Part shown: one piece after another, positions 1 to 8,667 of the stretch
Position numbering within the stretch: the stretch's first letter is position 1
Layout: each line of letters starts with the position of its first letter
Source: Mycoplasmatota bacterium
Lineage (GTDB): Bacteria; Bacillota_I; Bacilli_A; Izemoplasmatales; Hujiaoplasmataceae
Length of the DNA stretch: 64,000 nt
Direction of reading: 5' to 3'
Assembly: GCA_018622675.1 (NCBI GenBank)
Contig: CP076020.1
Span: 1,550,001-1,614,000 of the forward strand
The notes under the pieces: model-generated
Told to the model about the DNA's origin: nothing
Seen by the model: only the letters and a program-made list of their open reading frames with translations
Databases searched by the model: none
Made by a program: the position numbers and the translations under genes

Positions 1-383
1 TCTTCAACAATTGTTAAATCTTCTCTTTGAATATTCTCTAACAAGGCTAATTCTGCTAGATATTGATTATTATAATCTCTTACAATTGCTGGAATAGTTT
101 TAAATCCAGCCATTTCTGAAGCCCTTACTCTACGTTCACCTGCAACAAGCAAATAACCATTAGCTATCTTTTTTACAATAATAGGTTGTAAAACACCATT
201 CATTTGAATAGATTCAGATAACTCTTTTAAAGCTTTTTTATCGAAATGTTTTCTGGGTTGAAAAGGATTCGGTGTGATTAACGATAAGTCAATCTCAACG
301 ATTTCTTCATTATCTTTTACATCAATTTCATTTTCTTTTAATAAGTCTTGTAAACTACGTTTAATTAATTCATCTTTATTCAC
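1..383 (-). CDS. parB: Chromosome partitioning protein ParB, N-terminal part (cut by window edge)
   Basis: About 127 N-terminal codons are present; the C-terminus lies beyond base 1. ParB proteins bind parS sites near the origin, slide as CTP-dependent clamps and, with ParA, segregate the origin. The box NPFQPRKHF lies near residues 39-47, GERRVRAS near 82-89 and ENIQRED near 116, the usual ParB/Noc nuclease-like domain motifs. The start is a GTG whose upstream AGGTGG is well placed; it overlaps the end of the parA reading frame by 8 bases, so the two are translationally coupled. Whether this is ParB or the paralogue Noc cannot be settled from half a protein, but the adjacent parA favours ParB. 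Confidence 0.9.
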   Translation of the reverse strand, partial: MNKDELIKRSLQDLLKENEIDVKDNEEIVEIDLSLITPNPFQPRKHFDKKALKELSESIQMNGVLQPIIVKKIANGYLLVAGERRVRASEMAGFKTIPAIVRDYNNQYLAELALLENIQREDLTIVE

Positions 384-1148
384 GGCGACTCACCACCTCT
401 TTGGCTAATTTTTTATAACTGATTGATGATTTCGATCTAGGAGAGAATTGTGTGACTGGCATTCCATAAAAAGTTGCATTTGAACAAGTAATATTTCTAG
501 GTATGATTGTTTTAAAAACTTTTTCTTTAAAATATGTTTTAATTTCATTTACAATTTGAAAACCAGATGTAACACGTTTATCTAGCATAGTTAGTAAAAC
601 ACCATAGATAGTTAAATTTTCCTTGTTAACCTTCTTTTTATTCTGAACGGTCCTAATGTATTCAATAACTGGGTTAATCCATCCATGGCCAAAAATTCAC
701 ACTGTACAGGAACAATAACCCCATCAGATGCGACCAAAGCATTGGTTGTAATGTATCCTAATGAGGGTGGACAATCAATTAAAATATAATCGTATTTATT
801 TTTTATTTCTTCAATTAAATCATGCAAAATAAAATCTCTATTAGAATCAGCAATAATCACTTCTTCTACACCTTCAACCATTGTTTTTGCGGGTAATACA
901 TCAACATTTCTATGATTACTTTTAATCAGTATATCTTGAAAAGTTGCTTCTCTTTTAAATACATCAAAAATACTTTTGTGTACTGTACCTCTGTTAATGC
1001 CCATACAAGAGGTTGCGTTTGCTTGATAATCTAAATCAACCAATAAAATTTTATTTCTTAAGTTCGCTAAAGAACTCGCTAAATTAATCGCAGTTGTTGT
1101 TTTTCCAACTCCGCCTTTTTGATTTGCTATCGATATGACAATTCCCAT
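376..1148 (-). pseudogene. parA: ParA/Soj partition ATPase, interrupted by a single-base frameshift
   Basis: ParA/Soj is the Walker-type ATPase that works with ParB in origin segregation and replication control. The first 178 codons (612-1148) carry the deviant Walker A KGGVGKTT at residues 11-18, the A' region VDLDYQANAT and DCPPSLG. The last 70 codons (376-588) carry the normal ParA C-terminus. Both halves belong to one protein of about 257 residues: adding one base near 649-655 restores a continuous frame reading NTLRTVQNKKKVNK across the break. So either one base is missing from the assembly or the gene is really broken. Everything else about it, including coupling to parB, looks intact. 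Confidence 0.88.
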
Positions 1149-1160
1149 GTTTTATCCACC

Positions 1161-2324
1161 TTATTTCTTTAAATGTTTTTTTATGATATCTTGATTGTCT
1201 TGATAAAATGCGAGTATATGATCATCAAAAAATTCTTCAAAATCAAAGTCTTCAAGATTTTTCGCGTCATCTTTCCGCTCAATTTTATTCCAATCACTTA
1301 ATTGGTATAAATTATTTGCTATGTATACATAGATTAATGAAAATGCAATGACTTGTTCATCTTTGTATTCAGTTAAGTTTTCAACATTTAATACATTCAT
1401 ATCCACTGTTGATTGATAATCTCTTAAACAAAAATTAATGACCATTGAGAACAAATCAGAATTATCATTGATAATATATTTTCTTAAGCTATCTGTTGTT
1501 TTTTTCATATTGATACTGATTTCTTCATTATCAAGAATTGATTCAAAGCCTTTTTCATGTATGTAAATATATAAATCGACGATATTTTTAATTTCTGATC
1601 CATCTTTTAATATTTGTTTAGCTATAAACTCACTTGTTTCAAAAACTGCTTTTTGAAAATCTAAGTCTTGGTAAATAGGTGGCAAGCCATCAATCTTTCT
1701 TAAAGCTTCCATATAATTAAAAATATCTTCTTGGATACCATCATTGGTTTTTTTACTGTTGATCCATTCTACATTCATTTCAGCATATGATTTTTCATTC
1801 ACCAAAATATAAATAAAATTAACGATATAGTACAAAATCAAACCTACAACATATATATATATTGCCCCAGTAATATCTTCTGCTAAAAGGAGTCCATCAC
1901 CTTCTGTCAAAATGTAAAAAACACCTAACACTCCAACAACACTTCCATAAACAAAATATGAGTATACTTCTTGATATAAAGCAATTATAGTGATGACAAT
2001 GTAAAACAACAAATACGCATAAAAACTAGTAATCCCTTGTGTATAAAAAATCATAAACAAGACAGATTGAATAATCGTCACTTGCATTGCAAAAAATATT
2101 TTTTTTGTTAGCAAAAAGATCATAGTCAAAAATATTAATAAAACAAAACCAGATATAAAACTAAATTTAACCCAGAATGAATAATTTAACAAAGCAGATA
2201 AAGGTATTGATAAAGCTGTAAAGAGAATTAAAAATATCATAATCAAAACAACTTTTAATCTTCTTACTTCATTCATTGGCAAATATTCTGTATTTAATAT
2301 AATATTAAAAAAATTTTTAATCAT
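1161..2324 (-). CDS. Six-helix membrane protein with cytoplasmic helical domain, unknown function
   Basis: I do not recognise a named family. The 387 residues begin with about six hydrophobic helices (roughly residues 22-175) and continue with about 200 charged, helix-rich residues predicted to be cytoplasmic. The start overlaps the stop of the upstream gene by 4 bases, so the two are co-translated. Its layout and a weakly similar C-terminal stretch (EQVIAFSLIYVYI here, EVKIISFAIFFVI in the neighbour) suggest the two are old paralogues. It lies 12 bases upstream of parA, in the same direction, which hints at a role near the chromosome origin or membrane, but this is inference only. Confidence 0.7.
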   Translation of the reverse strand: MIKNFFNIILNTEYLPMNEVRRLKVVLIMIFLILFTALSIPLSALLNYSFWVKFSFISGFVLLIFLTMIFLLTKKIFFAMQVTIIQSVLFMIFYTQGITSFYAYLLFYIVITIIALYQEVYSYFVYGSVVGVLGVFYILTEGDGLLLAEDITGAIYIYVVGLILYYIVNFIYILVNEKSYAEMNVEWINSKKTNDGIQEDIFNYMEALRKIDGLPPIYQDLDFQKAVFETSEFIAKQILKDGSEIKNIVDLYIYIHEKGFESILDNEEISINMKKTTDSLRKYIINDNSDLFSMVINFCLRDYQSTVDMNVLNVENLTEYKDEQVIAFSLIYVYIANNLYQLSDWNKIERKDDAKNLEDFDFEEFFDDHILAFYQDNQDIIKKHLKK

Positions 2325-3514
2325 TTTGCCACCTCACTAAAAGCATCCGCAACTATGGCGTTAAAAACCTCAGGGTTTTCTTCATATATTTCACGAATTT
2401 CAGGGTGTATGTAATGATAAAAATCTGTTTTAATGATTGCTTCATATAAATCATCATTACTCATTGATTCAATACCAGGTAATCCTTTTTTTAAAATCAC
2501 AAAGAAGATAGCAAAACTAATAATTTTCACTTCTATCTCATCTGTAGATTTATTGAAACTTTCAAAATGGGTTTCTGAAAATATTTCCTTTTCATGAATT
2601 TTCTTTTGATTAAAATAATAAATTTTTAAAGCAATCTTTCTCAATATAGATTCTTTAGTTAAGGATAAATTTTCTAATCTAATTAAATCCTCAATTGTAT
2701 AGTTTGGATATTCCTTCAATAATTCATCTTTACTGATATCATTGCTGAGTTTTTCTATCACTTCTATTTTATCTTCAAACACATTATCTATTTTTAATTT
2801 ATGTGAAAATTCTTTAAATAAAGCTTTTATCTTAGAATAAAAAAGCGACTGATCAAATGATTCAATATCTATTTTTTCTTTTAATTCTATGAGTAAATCT
2901 AAATTTCTCATTTCTTTTTCTTTAGAAAATGAAATCTCATTATAAAAGAATTTACTTTCTTTAATAGTAATATAAGTTGAAATCATCAATAAAGTTAAAA
3001 AGAAGAAAACAAAGAAACCTATAACAATATAATTTGTAGAAGGATTGTTTTTAAAATCAAATAAATAGCTATAGTTCACTAACAACATAGTCATGGTCAA
3101 AACAAAATATAAACTAATCATCCCCAAAACTTTTAAATCTTTATAAATCGCAACAATTAAATAACCTAAAAATAACAAAGGAATGAATGATGGAGATTTA
3201 AAAAACAAAATCAATATAATAATGAGTGTAAAAAAACTGATACTTGTGATAAATTTATTAAATTTCAAAAACTCAATATTTGTCATTCCATAAGCTAAAG
3301 AAGCAATATTAAAAATAAGAATCACTATAAAAGCAGCACTTAAACCCATAATCATTCTTATTTCAGATTGAATAAAAATCAAGTAAGCGATACTTAATAT
3401 AGCTAATAAAGCAATCAAAGACAAAACAAAAACATTTTGTCTCACTAGATACTTGATTTCAATTTTTTCTTTGAATGTTTCAACTTCAGGAAATATTCTT
3501 TGTTTTGAACTCAA
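2321..3514 (-). CDS. Six-helix membrane protein with cytoplasmic helical domain, unknown function (paralogue)
   Basis: This 397-residue protein has about six membrane segments between residues 28 and 183, followed by a charged helical region of about 210 residues rich in Lys, Glu and Ile. It lies 12 bases downstream of rsmG and overlaps the next gene, a protein of the same architecture, by 4 bases. No catalytic motif is visible in the soluble part. A receptor-like or scaffold role is possible, since six-helix modules joined to cytosolic domains are common in sensors, but nothing here proves it. Codon use and base composition match the neighbours. Confidence 0.7.
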   Translation of the reverse strand: MSSKQRIFPEVETFKEKIEIKYLVRQNVFVLSLIALLAILSIAYLIFIQSEIRMIMGLSAAFIVILIFNIASLAYGMTNIEFLKFNKFITSISFFTLIIILILFFKSPSFIPLLFLGYLIVAIYKDLKVLGMISLYFVLTMTMLLVNYSYLFDFKNNPSTNYIVIGFFVFFFLTLLMISTYITIKESKFFYNEISFSKEKEMRNLDLLIELKEKIDIESFDQSLFYSKIKALFKEFSHKLKIDNVFEDKIEVIEKLSNDISKDELLKEYPNYTIEDLIRLENLSLTKESILRKIALKIYYFNQKKIHEKEIFSETHFESFNKSTDEIEVKIISFAIFFVILKKGLPGIESMSNDDLYEAIIKTDFYHYIHPEIREIYEENPEVFNAIVADAFSEVAK

Positions 3515-3526
3515 AACTTAAACCTC

Positions 3527-4201
3527 CTATAAAGGTGTTTTTTTAATTTTTGAAAAATGTCTAGGATACATTGAAGGCGTTTCTTTTACTTTTCTAATAA
3601 CAATATAAACATGCTTCAACTCATCATTTATAGCATATTCAACAATTTCTTCTACTTTACCACCTAAAACTTCTAAGGCATGTTTTGCCTCTTCAAGTTC
3701 TTCTTGGTAATGAATAGACTTAAAAGCAACAAAATATCCTTTATTTTTAAGCAAAGGCAAAGCCATTTCTAATAAAACATTTAGTTTAGCAACTGCTCTC
3801 GCTAAAATGATGTCAAAATGCTTTGATAAGTCTAAATTCTCAGCTCTCCCGTGAATTAAGTTTAACTTTAAATCAAGTTTTTCACTTAATTTTTCTAAAA
3901 AATGAATCCTTTTATTCAATCCATCTACAATTGTTAACTCCATATCTTTTTCAAGGATATGGATAGGCACAGAAGGAAATCCAGCACCTGCACCAATATC
4001 AAGAACTCTTTTTTGATTAAAATTAAGTACCTTACTTATCACAACTGAATCATAAAAGTGTTTTGAAAACACATCTTCTTTTTCAGTAATAGCCGTCAAA
4101 TTAATCAATTTATTTTGTTCTATTAAATACTGATAGTATGTTAAAAAATCTTTTTTATCTAATTTTCTTATTAAATCTTGATCGATATCAATGTATTTCA
4201 T
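3527..4201 (-). CDS. rsmG: 16S rRNA (guanine-527-N7)-methyltransferase RsmG (GidB)
   Basis: RsmG methylates G527 of 16S rRNA using S-adenosylmethionine. The 224-residue protein has the family's methyltransferase fold, with the SAM-binding motif LDIGAGAGFPSVP near residues 67-79 and the family stretch NLTAIT near 34-39. I chose the ATG at 4201 rather than the upstream ATG at 4222 because AGGGG sits about 7 bases before it and the N-terminus then matches the family. It follows mnmG and precedes the membrane gene pair and parA-parB, the classic gidA-gidB-soj-spo0J order near the origin with two extra genes inserted. Confidence 0.95.
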   Translation of the reverse strand: MKYIDIDQDLIRKLDKKDFLTYYQYLIEQNKLINLTAITEKEDVFSKHFYDSVVISKVLNFNQKRVLDIGAGAGFPSVPIHILEKDMELTIVDGLNKRIHFLEKLSEKLDLKLNLIHGRAENLDLSKHFDIILARAVAKLNVLLEMALPLLKNKGYFVAFKSIHYQEELEEAKHALEVLGGKVEEIVEYAINDELKHVYIVIRKVKETPSMYPRHFSKIKKTPL

Positions 4202-4262
4202 ATAAACCCCTATCATTGTCATTTTATCATATATTTATGAAAAAGTAATTAAAACGTGAAAC

Positions 4263-6125
4263 TTATGTTTCATATTTTTTTAAATGAATTAACAACATTT
4301 GAATATCAGATGGATTCACACCACTTATTCTTGATGCCTGTGATATTGTTAAAGGTCTTATTTTATCCAGTTTGTCTCTAGCTTCTAAAGCTAAATTATT
4401 GACATGATGATAATTAATATCTTTAGGTATGGTAATCTTATATTCTTTTTGCATTTTATTGGCTTGAGCTATAGCTTTCTTGATATATCCTTCATACTTG
4501 GCATTGATTTCAACTTGTTCTTTTTCTTCATCATTTAAATCAAAATGCATGTCTGCCAAAGTTTCAATAATATCAAACGATATATCTTGCCTCTTTAATA
4601 AATCAAATAAAGATGTCTTCCCTTTAATAGTCATTAACTCATTTTTGTCAAGATATGCTCTAATTTCTTGAGTTGGTGTAATATACATTGATTGTAATTT
4701 ATCTATACTTTCATCAATCTTTCTTCTTTTTGATGTAAAACGATCATATCTTTCTTTAGAAATTAATCCTAAATTATAACCATAATCTGTCAATCTCAAA
4801 TCCGCATTATCATGTCTTAATAATAACCTAAATTCTGCTCTTGAAGTTAACATCCTGTAAGGCTCTTTAGTGCCTTTGGTAACTAAATCATCAATAAGTA
4901 CACCAATATAAGCTTCATCTCTACGAAGGATAAAAGGTGGTAAATTATCTATCTTTAATGATGCATTGATACCAGCCATTAACCCTTGGGCAGCAGCTTC
5001 TTCATAACCACTTGTTCCATTGACTTGTCCAGCAAAAAATAGATTATCAATGACTTTTGATTCTAGTGTAGGCCATAGTGTCCTTGAATCTATGGCATCG
5101 TATTCTATAGCATAAGCGTATTTACTAATCACGGCATTTTCTAATCCTGGTAGTGAATGAATCATTTTTTCTTGAACATCATGAGGCATTGAAGTAGAAA
5201 ATCCCTGTAAATAAACCTCATCCAATGATCTAGATTCTGGTTCTATAAACAATTGATGTCTTTCTTTATCACTAAATCTCACTAATTTATCTTCAATAGA
5301 CGGACAATATCTAGGTCCTACTCCATCAACGGTTTGCCCACCGTACATTGCCGACTTATTTAAGTTAAACTTAATAATATCATGTGTTTTTGCTTGTGTA
5401 TGAATTAAATAACATGGCCACTCTTTATCTAATACTCTTAAATGATTTTTATCAAAACTAAAGTGATGAACAAAACCATCTCCAGGAGAGAGTTCCATCT
5501 TAGAAAAATCTATACTATTTTTTTTCACCCTAGCTGGTGTTCCTGTTTTCAATCTAAATGTATCATGACCAATATCCCTAAGATGATTACTTAGACCTAT
5601 TGAGGCTTTTTGTTTATCGGGACCTTCTGATTTAGATGTATCTCCAACAAGTATTTTTGCATTCATAAAAGTACCTGTTGTGATAATCACTATTTTAGAC
5701 TCTATCACTTGTCCAGATTCTAAAACAACACCATTTACTCGACCATCAACAATGGATAACTTTCTTACATAAGCTTCTTTTAAGTCTAAATTTTCAGTGT
5801 TTCTTAAAGTCTTTAACATCTCTTTTGGATACTCTAACTTATCTGATTGAGCACGCAAGGCTCTTACAGCAGGGCCTTTAGATTTATTCAACATTTTCAT
5901 TTGTAATGTTGTTTTATCTGTAATGATACCCATGACACCGCCTAAAGCATCTATTTCTCTTACAAGCGTACCTTTAGCAGGCCCTCCAATAGATGGGTTA
6001 CACGGCATAAAAGAAACCATGTTTAAGTTTCCTGTTACCAACAATGTTTTCTTATTTAATTTTGCTAGTGAAATTGCTGCTTCATTACCAGCATGTCCTC
6101 CACCAATGACTATTGCATCATACAT
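4263..6125 (-). CDS. mnmG: tRNA uridine-34 5-carboxymethylaminomethyl modification enzyme MnmG (GidA)
   Basis: MnmG is the FAD-dependent half of the MnmE-MnmG complex that installs the carboxymethylaminomethyl group on U34 of certain tRNAs. The 620 residues match the usual length of about 620-630. The FAD-binding GGGHAGNEAA is at residues 8-17, followed by the family segments PCNPSIGG, GPAVRALRAQ and GYEEAAAQGL. The SD AAGGA lies about 10 bases before the ATG. The partner gene mnmE is in this window at 48405-49754 on the other strand. A small inverted repeat (GTGAAAC / GTTTCAT) spans the stop codon and may be a weak terminator. Confidence 0.97.
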   Translation of the reverse strand: MYDAIVIGGGHAGNEAAISLAKLNKKTLLVTGNLNMVSFMPCNPSIGGPAKGTLVREIDALGGVMGIITDKTTLQMKMLNKSKGPAVRALRAQSDKLEYPKEMLKTLRNTENLDLKEAYVRKLSIVDGRVNGVVLESGQVIESKIVIITTGTFMNAKILVGDTSKSEGPDKQKASIGLSNHLRDIGHDTFRLKTGTPARVKKNSIDFSKMELSPGDGFVHHFSFDKNHLRVLDKEWPCYLIHTQAKTHDIIKFNLNKSAMYGGQTVDGVGPRYCPSIEDKLVRFSDKERHQLFIEPESRSLDEVYLQGFSTSMPHDVQEKMIHSLPGLENAVISKYAYAIEYDAIDSRTLWPTLESKVIDNLFFAGQVNGTSGYEEAAAQGLMAGINASLKIDNLPPFILRRDEAYIGVLIDDLVTKGTKEPYRMLTSRAEFRLLLRHDNADLRLTDYGYNLGLISKERYDRFTSKRRKIDESIDKLQSMYITPTQEIRAYLDKNELMTIKGKTSLFDLLKRQDISFDIIETLADMHFDLNDEEKEQVEINAKYEGYIKKAIAQANKMQKEYKITIPKDINYHHVNNLALEARDKLDKIRPLTISQASRISGVNPSDIQMLLIHLKKYET

Positions 6126-6138
6126 AAAATCACTATCC

Positions 6139-6900
6139 TTATATGAGTTTATAATGTTTTAAAGCTTTATAAATCCCTTGTTTATCAACATCATCCGTTA
6201 TAAATTCTGCAATCTCTTTTAATTCATCGACTGCATTCCCCATAGCAATACTATGGCCAACAGTCTTTAACATTTTCATATCATTATAATTATCACCTAT
6301 AGCATAAACTTCGTCCAAGTCCATATTAAAGTACTCAATCATTTTTCTTACTCCCTCAGCTTTTAAATCACCTCTTGGATTCACATCATATGCTATCCCG
6401 CCTGATTTATTAAACTGTAATTCAGGAAAATCCTCTTTAATATCCTCAACAACTTGATCTTCAAAAATAACCACCGCAAATACTTTTCTATCTGGATATA
6501 GTTTATGATCAACATTAGCCCTAGGCAAATTAAAATGATTAGAAAAACGATAAGTTGCTAATGTATCATCTCTATAAGCAACATATTCATCTATATATTC
6601 AATGGTTAAATCAAAGGGATATTCATCCGCTCTTTTCGTTAACCTTTTAATGGTATCAAAACTAATATAATTTTCATGAATAACCTTTCCATCACTTAAA
6701 ACATAACCACCATTTGCTAAAACTAAGTGATCAATACTTAAATCTTTATCAAGCCCTCTTAATAAGTTGGGGTTTCTTCCTGTAGCTATTACCGGAATAT
6801 GACCTTTTTCTTTTAACTCTTCTATTATCTTAGGAATACCTTGTACAATTTTCCCACCATTTAACAAAGTTCCATCTAAATCAAAAAATACTAATGCCAT
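6139..6900 (-). CDS. Cof-type HAD-superfamily phosphatase
   Basis: The 253-residue protein has HAD motif I FFDLDGTLL near residues 5-13, with the nucleophile Asp7 and acid/base Asp9. Motif II is VIATGRN near 37-43, and motif IV is GDNYNDMKM near 207-215. The length and the large C2-type cap between motifs II and III place it in the Cof/YidA subfamily, which hydrolyses sugar phosphates, FMN or other small phosphomonoesters; the substrate cannot be told from sequence. It lies between the SRP RNA gene upstream and mnmG downstream, 13 bases from the mnmG start, so it may share the mnmG transcript. The SD is GAGGTG. Confidence 0.88.
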   Translation of the reverse strand: MALVFFDLDGTLLNGGKIVQGIPKIIEELKEKGHIPVIATGRNPNLLRGLDKDLSIDHLVLANGGYVLSDGKVIHENYISFDTIKRLTKRADEYPFDLTIEYIDEYVAYRDDTLATYRFSNHFNLPRANVDHKLYPDRKVFAVVIFEDQVVEDIKEDFPELQFNKSGGIAYDVNPRGDLKAEGVRKMIEYFNMDLDEVYAIGDNYNDMKMLKTVGHSIAMGNAVDELKEIAEFITDDVDKQGIYKALKHYKLI

Positions 6901-6922
6901 TGCTTCACCTCTTCAATTAAAA

Positions 6923-7042
6923 AAAGAATCTCACCTGAAGCATCTCCACCCACATAAACACCTCACTTAAGGCTGCTTCCGTCAAGACCTGACCTGATTC
7001 GTGGGCATCTATTGAGTGAAGATGCTTCATTTGAGATTCTTT
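6923..7042 (-). ncRNA. ffs: Signal recognition particle RNA, short (4.5S) type
   Basis: The minus strand carries the conserved SRP domain IV core CAGGTCAGGT followed by GGAAGCAGCC. Flanking arms pair as one long hairpin: AAAGAATCTCA at the 5' end with TGAGATTCTTT at the 3' end, and ATGAAGCATCT with GGAGATGCTTC. The 3' arm runs into a T-rich stretch that can end transcription. At about 120 nt it is the short form without the Alu domain found in the roughly 270-nt Bacillus RNA. The position next to tadA is the same as scr in Bacillus. The RNA binds Ffh and targets membrane proteins to the translocon. Confidence 0.95.
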
Positions 7043-7046
7043 ATAT

Positions 7047-7074
7047 ATTATAACATAAGAATCAATAATTTCAA
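7047..7074 (-). promoter_or_regulatory. Sigma-A promoter of the SRP RNA gene
   Basis: On the minus strand TTGAAA (7069-7074) and TATAAT (7047-7052) are separated by 16 bases, and the SRP RNA 5' end begins a few bases downstream. This is one of the best consensus promoters in the window. Confidence 0.8.
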
Positions 7075-7093
7075 TTTATTTTACATAGTAATT

Positions 7094-7555
7094 TTAATCA
7101 ACATCTTTATTTCTCAGTTTTTTGAAAAATGATTGTAACAATTCCTTAGAAGATTCACATAGTACATCTGTGGTTACAAGTAGTTGATGATTATAATTAC
7201 TCAAGTATTTTTCTAATATACTATCTAAAGAATCATATTTTTTATCTCTTATTCCATATATTAATCTATCAAACCTAGCAGAAACAATTGCGCCTAAACA
7301 CATTAGACAAGGTTCAAGGTTTACGTAAATCTCACAACCATCTAAACGCCAACTAGATAATTTTTTTGATGCTATTTTAATTGCATTAATTTCAGCATGA
7401 GACGTAACATCTTGATTGCTTTCTTTTTGATTATGAGCCCTAGCAATAATTTGACCATCTTTGACAATCACACAACCTACTGGCACTTCATCTTTTTCTA
7501 AAGCTATACGCGCCTCAAGTAGAGCTTCTTCCATGAAATGAATATCTTTATTCAT
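7094..7555 (-). CDS. tadA: tRNA-specific adenosine-34 deaminase
   Basis: TadA converts A34 of tRNA-Arg(ACG) to inosine. The 153-residue protein has the zinc deaminase signature: HAE at residues 53-55 (proton shuttle Glu54-Glu55 region) and PCLMCLGAI from residue 82 with Cys83 and Cys86 as zinc ligands. Its ATG lies inside the end of the tdk gene (8-base overlap) and has only a weak SD, so translation is probably coupled to tdk. The SRP RNA gene lies just downstream, as in Bacillus. Confidence 0.94.
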   Translation of the reverse strand: MNKDIHFMEEALLEARIALEKDEVPVGCVIVKDGQIIARAHNQKESNQDVTSHAEINAIKIASKKLSSWRLDGCEIYVNLEPCLMCLGAIVSARFDRLIYGIRDKKYDSLDSILEKYLSNYNHQLLVTTDVLCESSKELLQSFFKKLRNKDVD

Positions 7556-8153
7556 CTAAAAAACCATATTTTTTTGGTTTATTTGGCACTTCATGACAAT
7601 CTCTACATCTAGCTTCATAAGAATCTTTTTCGCCTACTAATATAATGGGATCATCATACTTAGCTGGTTTACCATTAATAATTCTTTGCGTTCTTGAAGC
7701 AGGTGTTTGACATTTAACACATATGGCTGTCAATTTTGTTACATATTCAGCGAGTGATAATAAGCTAGGCATAAAAGAAAATTCTTCACCTCTAAAATTT
7801 CTATCTAAACCAGAGACAATAACGCGAATACCTTTATCCGCTAGGTACTCACATATCTCTACTGCTTCTTCATCTAAAAATTGAATTTCATCTATAGCAA
7901 CGACTTGTGTATCTTTATTAACATACTTTAATATTTCTTTGGCTTTACTTATATTAATTGATTGCGTCTTATTATGGTCATGAGAAACTACATGGCCTTC
8001 ACCATATCTATTATCAATAGTTGGCTTAAAAACAATAATATTCTGTTTAGCATACTCTAATCTTTTGATTCTTCTTAATAATTCTTCTGTTTTTCCCGCA
8101 AACATTGGACCGGTAATAACTTCTATCCAACCTTCTTTTTGATTTAAATACAT
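7548..8153 (-). CDS. tdk: Thymidine kinase
   Basis: Phosphorylates thymidine to dTMP in the salvage pathway. In the 201-residue protein the P-loop GPMFAGKT is at residues 15-22, the Walker B DEIQFLD at 88-94, and a zinc site is formed by Cys145, Cys148, Cys183 and Cys186. The start was set at 8153 because GGAGGGG lies 5 bases upstream of that ATG and the family begins there; an ATG at 8171 lies before the SD. It is the first gene of a tdk-tadA unit. Thymidine salvage would fit an organism that feeds on external DNA. Confidence 0.95.
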   Translation of the reverse strand: MYLNQKEGWIEVITGPMFAGKTEELLRRIKRLEYAKQNIIVFKPTIDNRYGEGHVVSHDHNKTQSINISKAKEILKYVNKDTQVVAIDEIQFLDEEAVEICEYLADKGIRVIVSGLDRNFRGEEFSFMPSLLSLAEYVTKLTAICVKCQTPASRTQRIINGKPAKYDDPIILVGEKDSYEARCRDCHEVPNKPKKYGFLDE

Positions 8154-8211
8154 AGTCACCCCTCCATACAAAAAATATTATATCACTCAAGGCAAAAACT
8201 TTAAACTAAAA

Positions 8212-8241
8212 AAAATAAAAAAGCCAAAATGAATTGGCTTT
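8212..8241 (-). terminator. Rho-independent terminator of rpmE
   Basis: On the minus strand AAAGCCAA and TTGGCTTT pair around a six-base loop and are followed by a run of T, just past the rpmE stop codon. Confidence 0.85.
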
Positions 8242-8248
8242 ATTTATC

Positions 8249-8467
8249 TTATTCTTCGTCTTCGTCTTGAATACCATATTTTTTGTTAAACTTGTCGATT
8301 CTACCAGCAACATTTTTATATTTTTGTTTACCAGTATAGAATGGATGACAATTTGAACAAGTATCAACTTTAATATTTTTATCAGTTGAACCAGTTTCAA
8401 AAGTGTTTCCACACGTTGAGCAAGTCACAGTGATTGTATGATATTCAGGATGCAAATCTTTTTTCAT
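8249..8467 (-). CDS. rpmE: 50S ribosomal protein L31
   Basis: The 72-residue protein is a zinc-binding (C+) type L31: Cys16 and Cys19 in TCSTCGN and Cys37 and Cys40 in [10 protein letters not shown] form the zinc knuckle. It ends in an acidic tail (DEDEE). The gene is monocistronic, with its own promoter, a leader hairpin just before the SD AGAAGGAG, and a terminator. The C+ form can release zinc when replaced by a C- paralogue under starvation; no C- copy is seen in this window. Confidence 0.95.
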   Translation of the reverse strand: MKKDLHPEYHTITVTCSTCGNTFETGSTDKNIKVDTCSNCHPFYTGKQKYKNVAGRIDKFNKKYGIQDEDEE

Positions 8468-8486
8468 ATTATCCCGTCTCCTTCTG

Positions 8487-8506
8487 CCATGGAACTGAAT
8501 CCATAG
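8487..8506 (-). promoter_or_regulatory. Hairpin in rpmE leader, possible L31 autoregulatory element
   Basis: On the minus strand CTATGGA and TCCATGG pair (7 bp with one G-U) around a six-base loop, ending about six bases before the SD of rpmE. Firmicutes have known L31 leader structures at this position. I cannot confirm a match to that family by eye. Confidence 0.4.
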
Positions 8507-8529
8507 TAAGTTTATTTATTAGCAAAGGT

Positions 8530-8558
8530 ATTATATCAAATGCTATGATAAAAATCAA
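8530..8558 (-). promoter_or_regulatory. Promoter of rpmE
   Basis: On the minus strand TTGATT (8553-8558) and TATAAT (8530-8535) are separated by exactly 17 bases, giving a leader of about 55 bases ahead of rpmE. Confidence 0.75.
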
Positions 8559-8667
8559 GAATTAATATGCAAATGACTGATATCATCATCATAACATCAA
8601 TATTCCTATATTTAAAAGTTACATAAAAAATGATATAATAAAATAAATGAGTTTAATGGAGGCTTCT

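Noticed and set aside
6901-7093. A tRNA gene in the structured region beside tadA
   Set aside because: The hairpin carries the SRP domain IV core and not a cloverleaf. No tRNA or rRNA gene was recognised anywhere in the window.
8206-8412. Open frame overlapping rpmE on the same strand
   Set aside because: Out-of-frame reading of the L31 gene running into its terminator.
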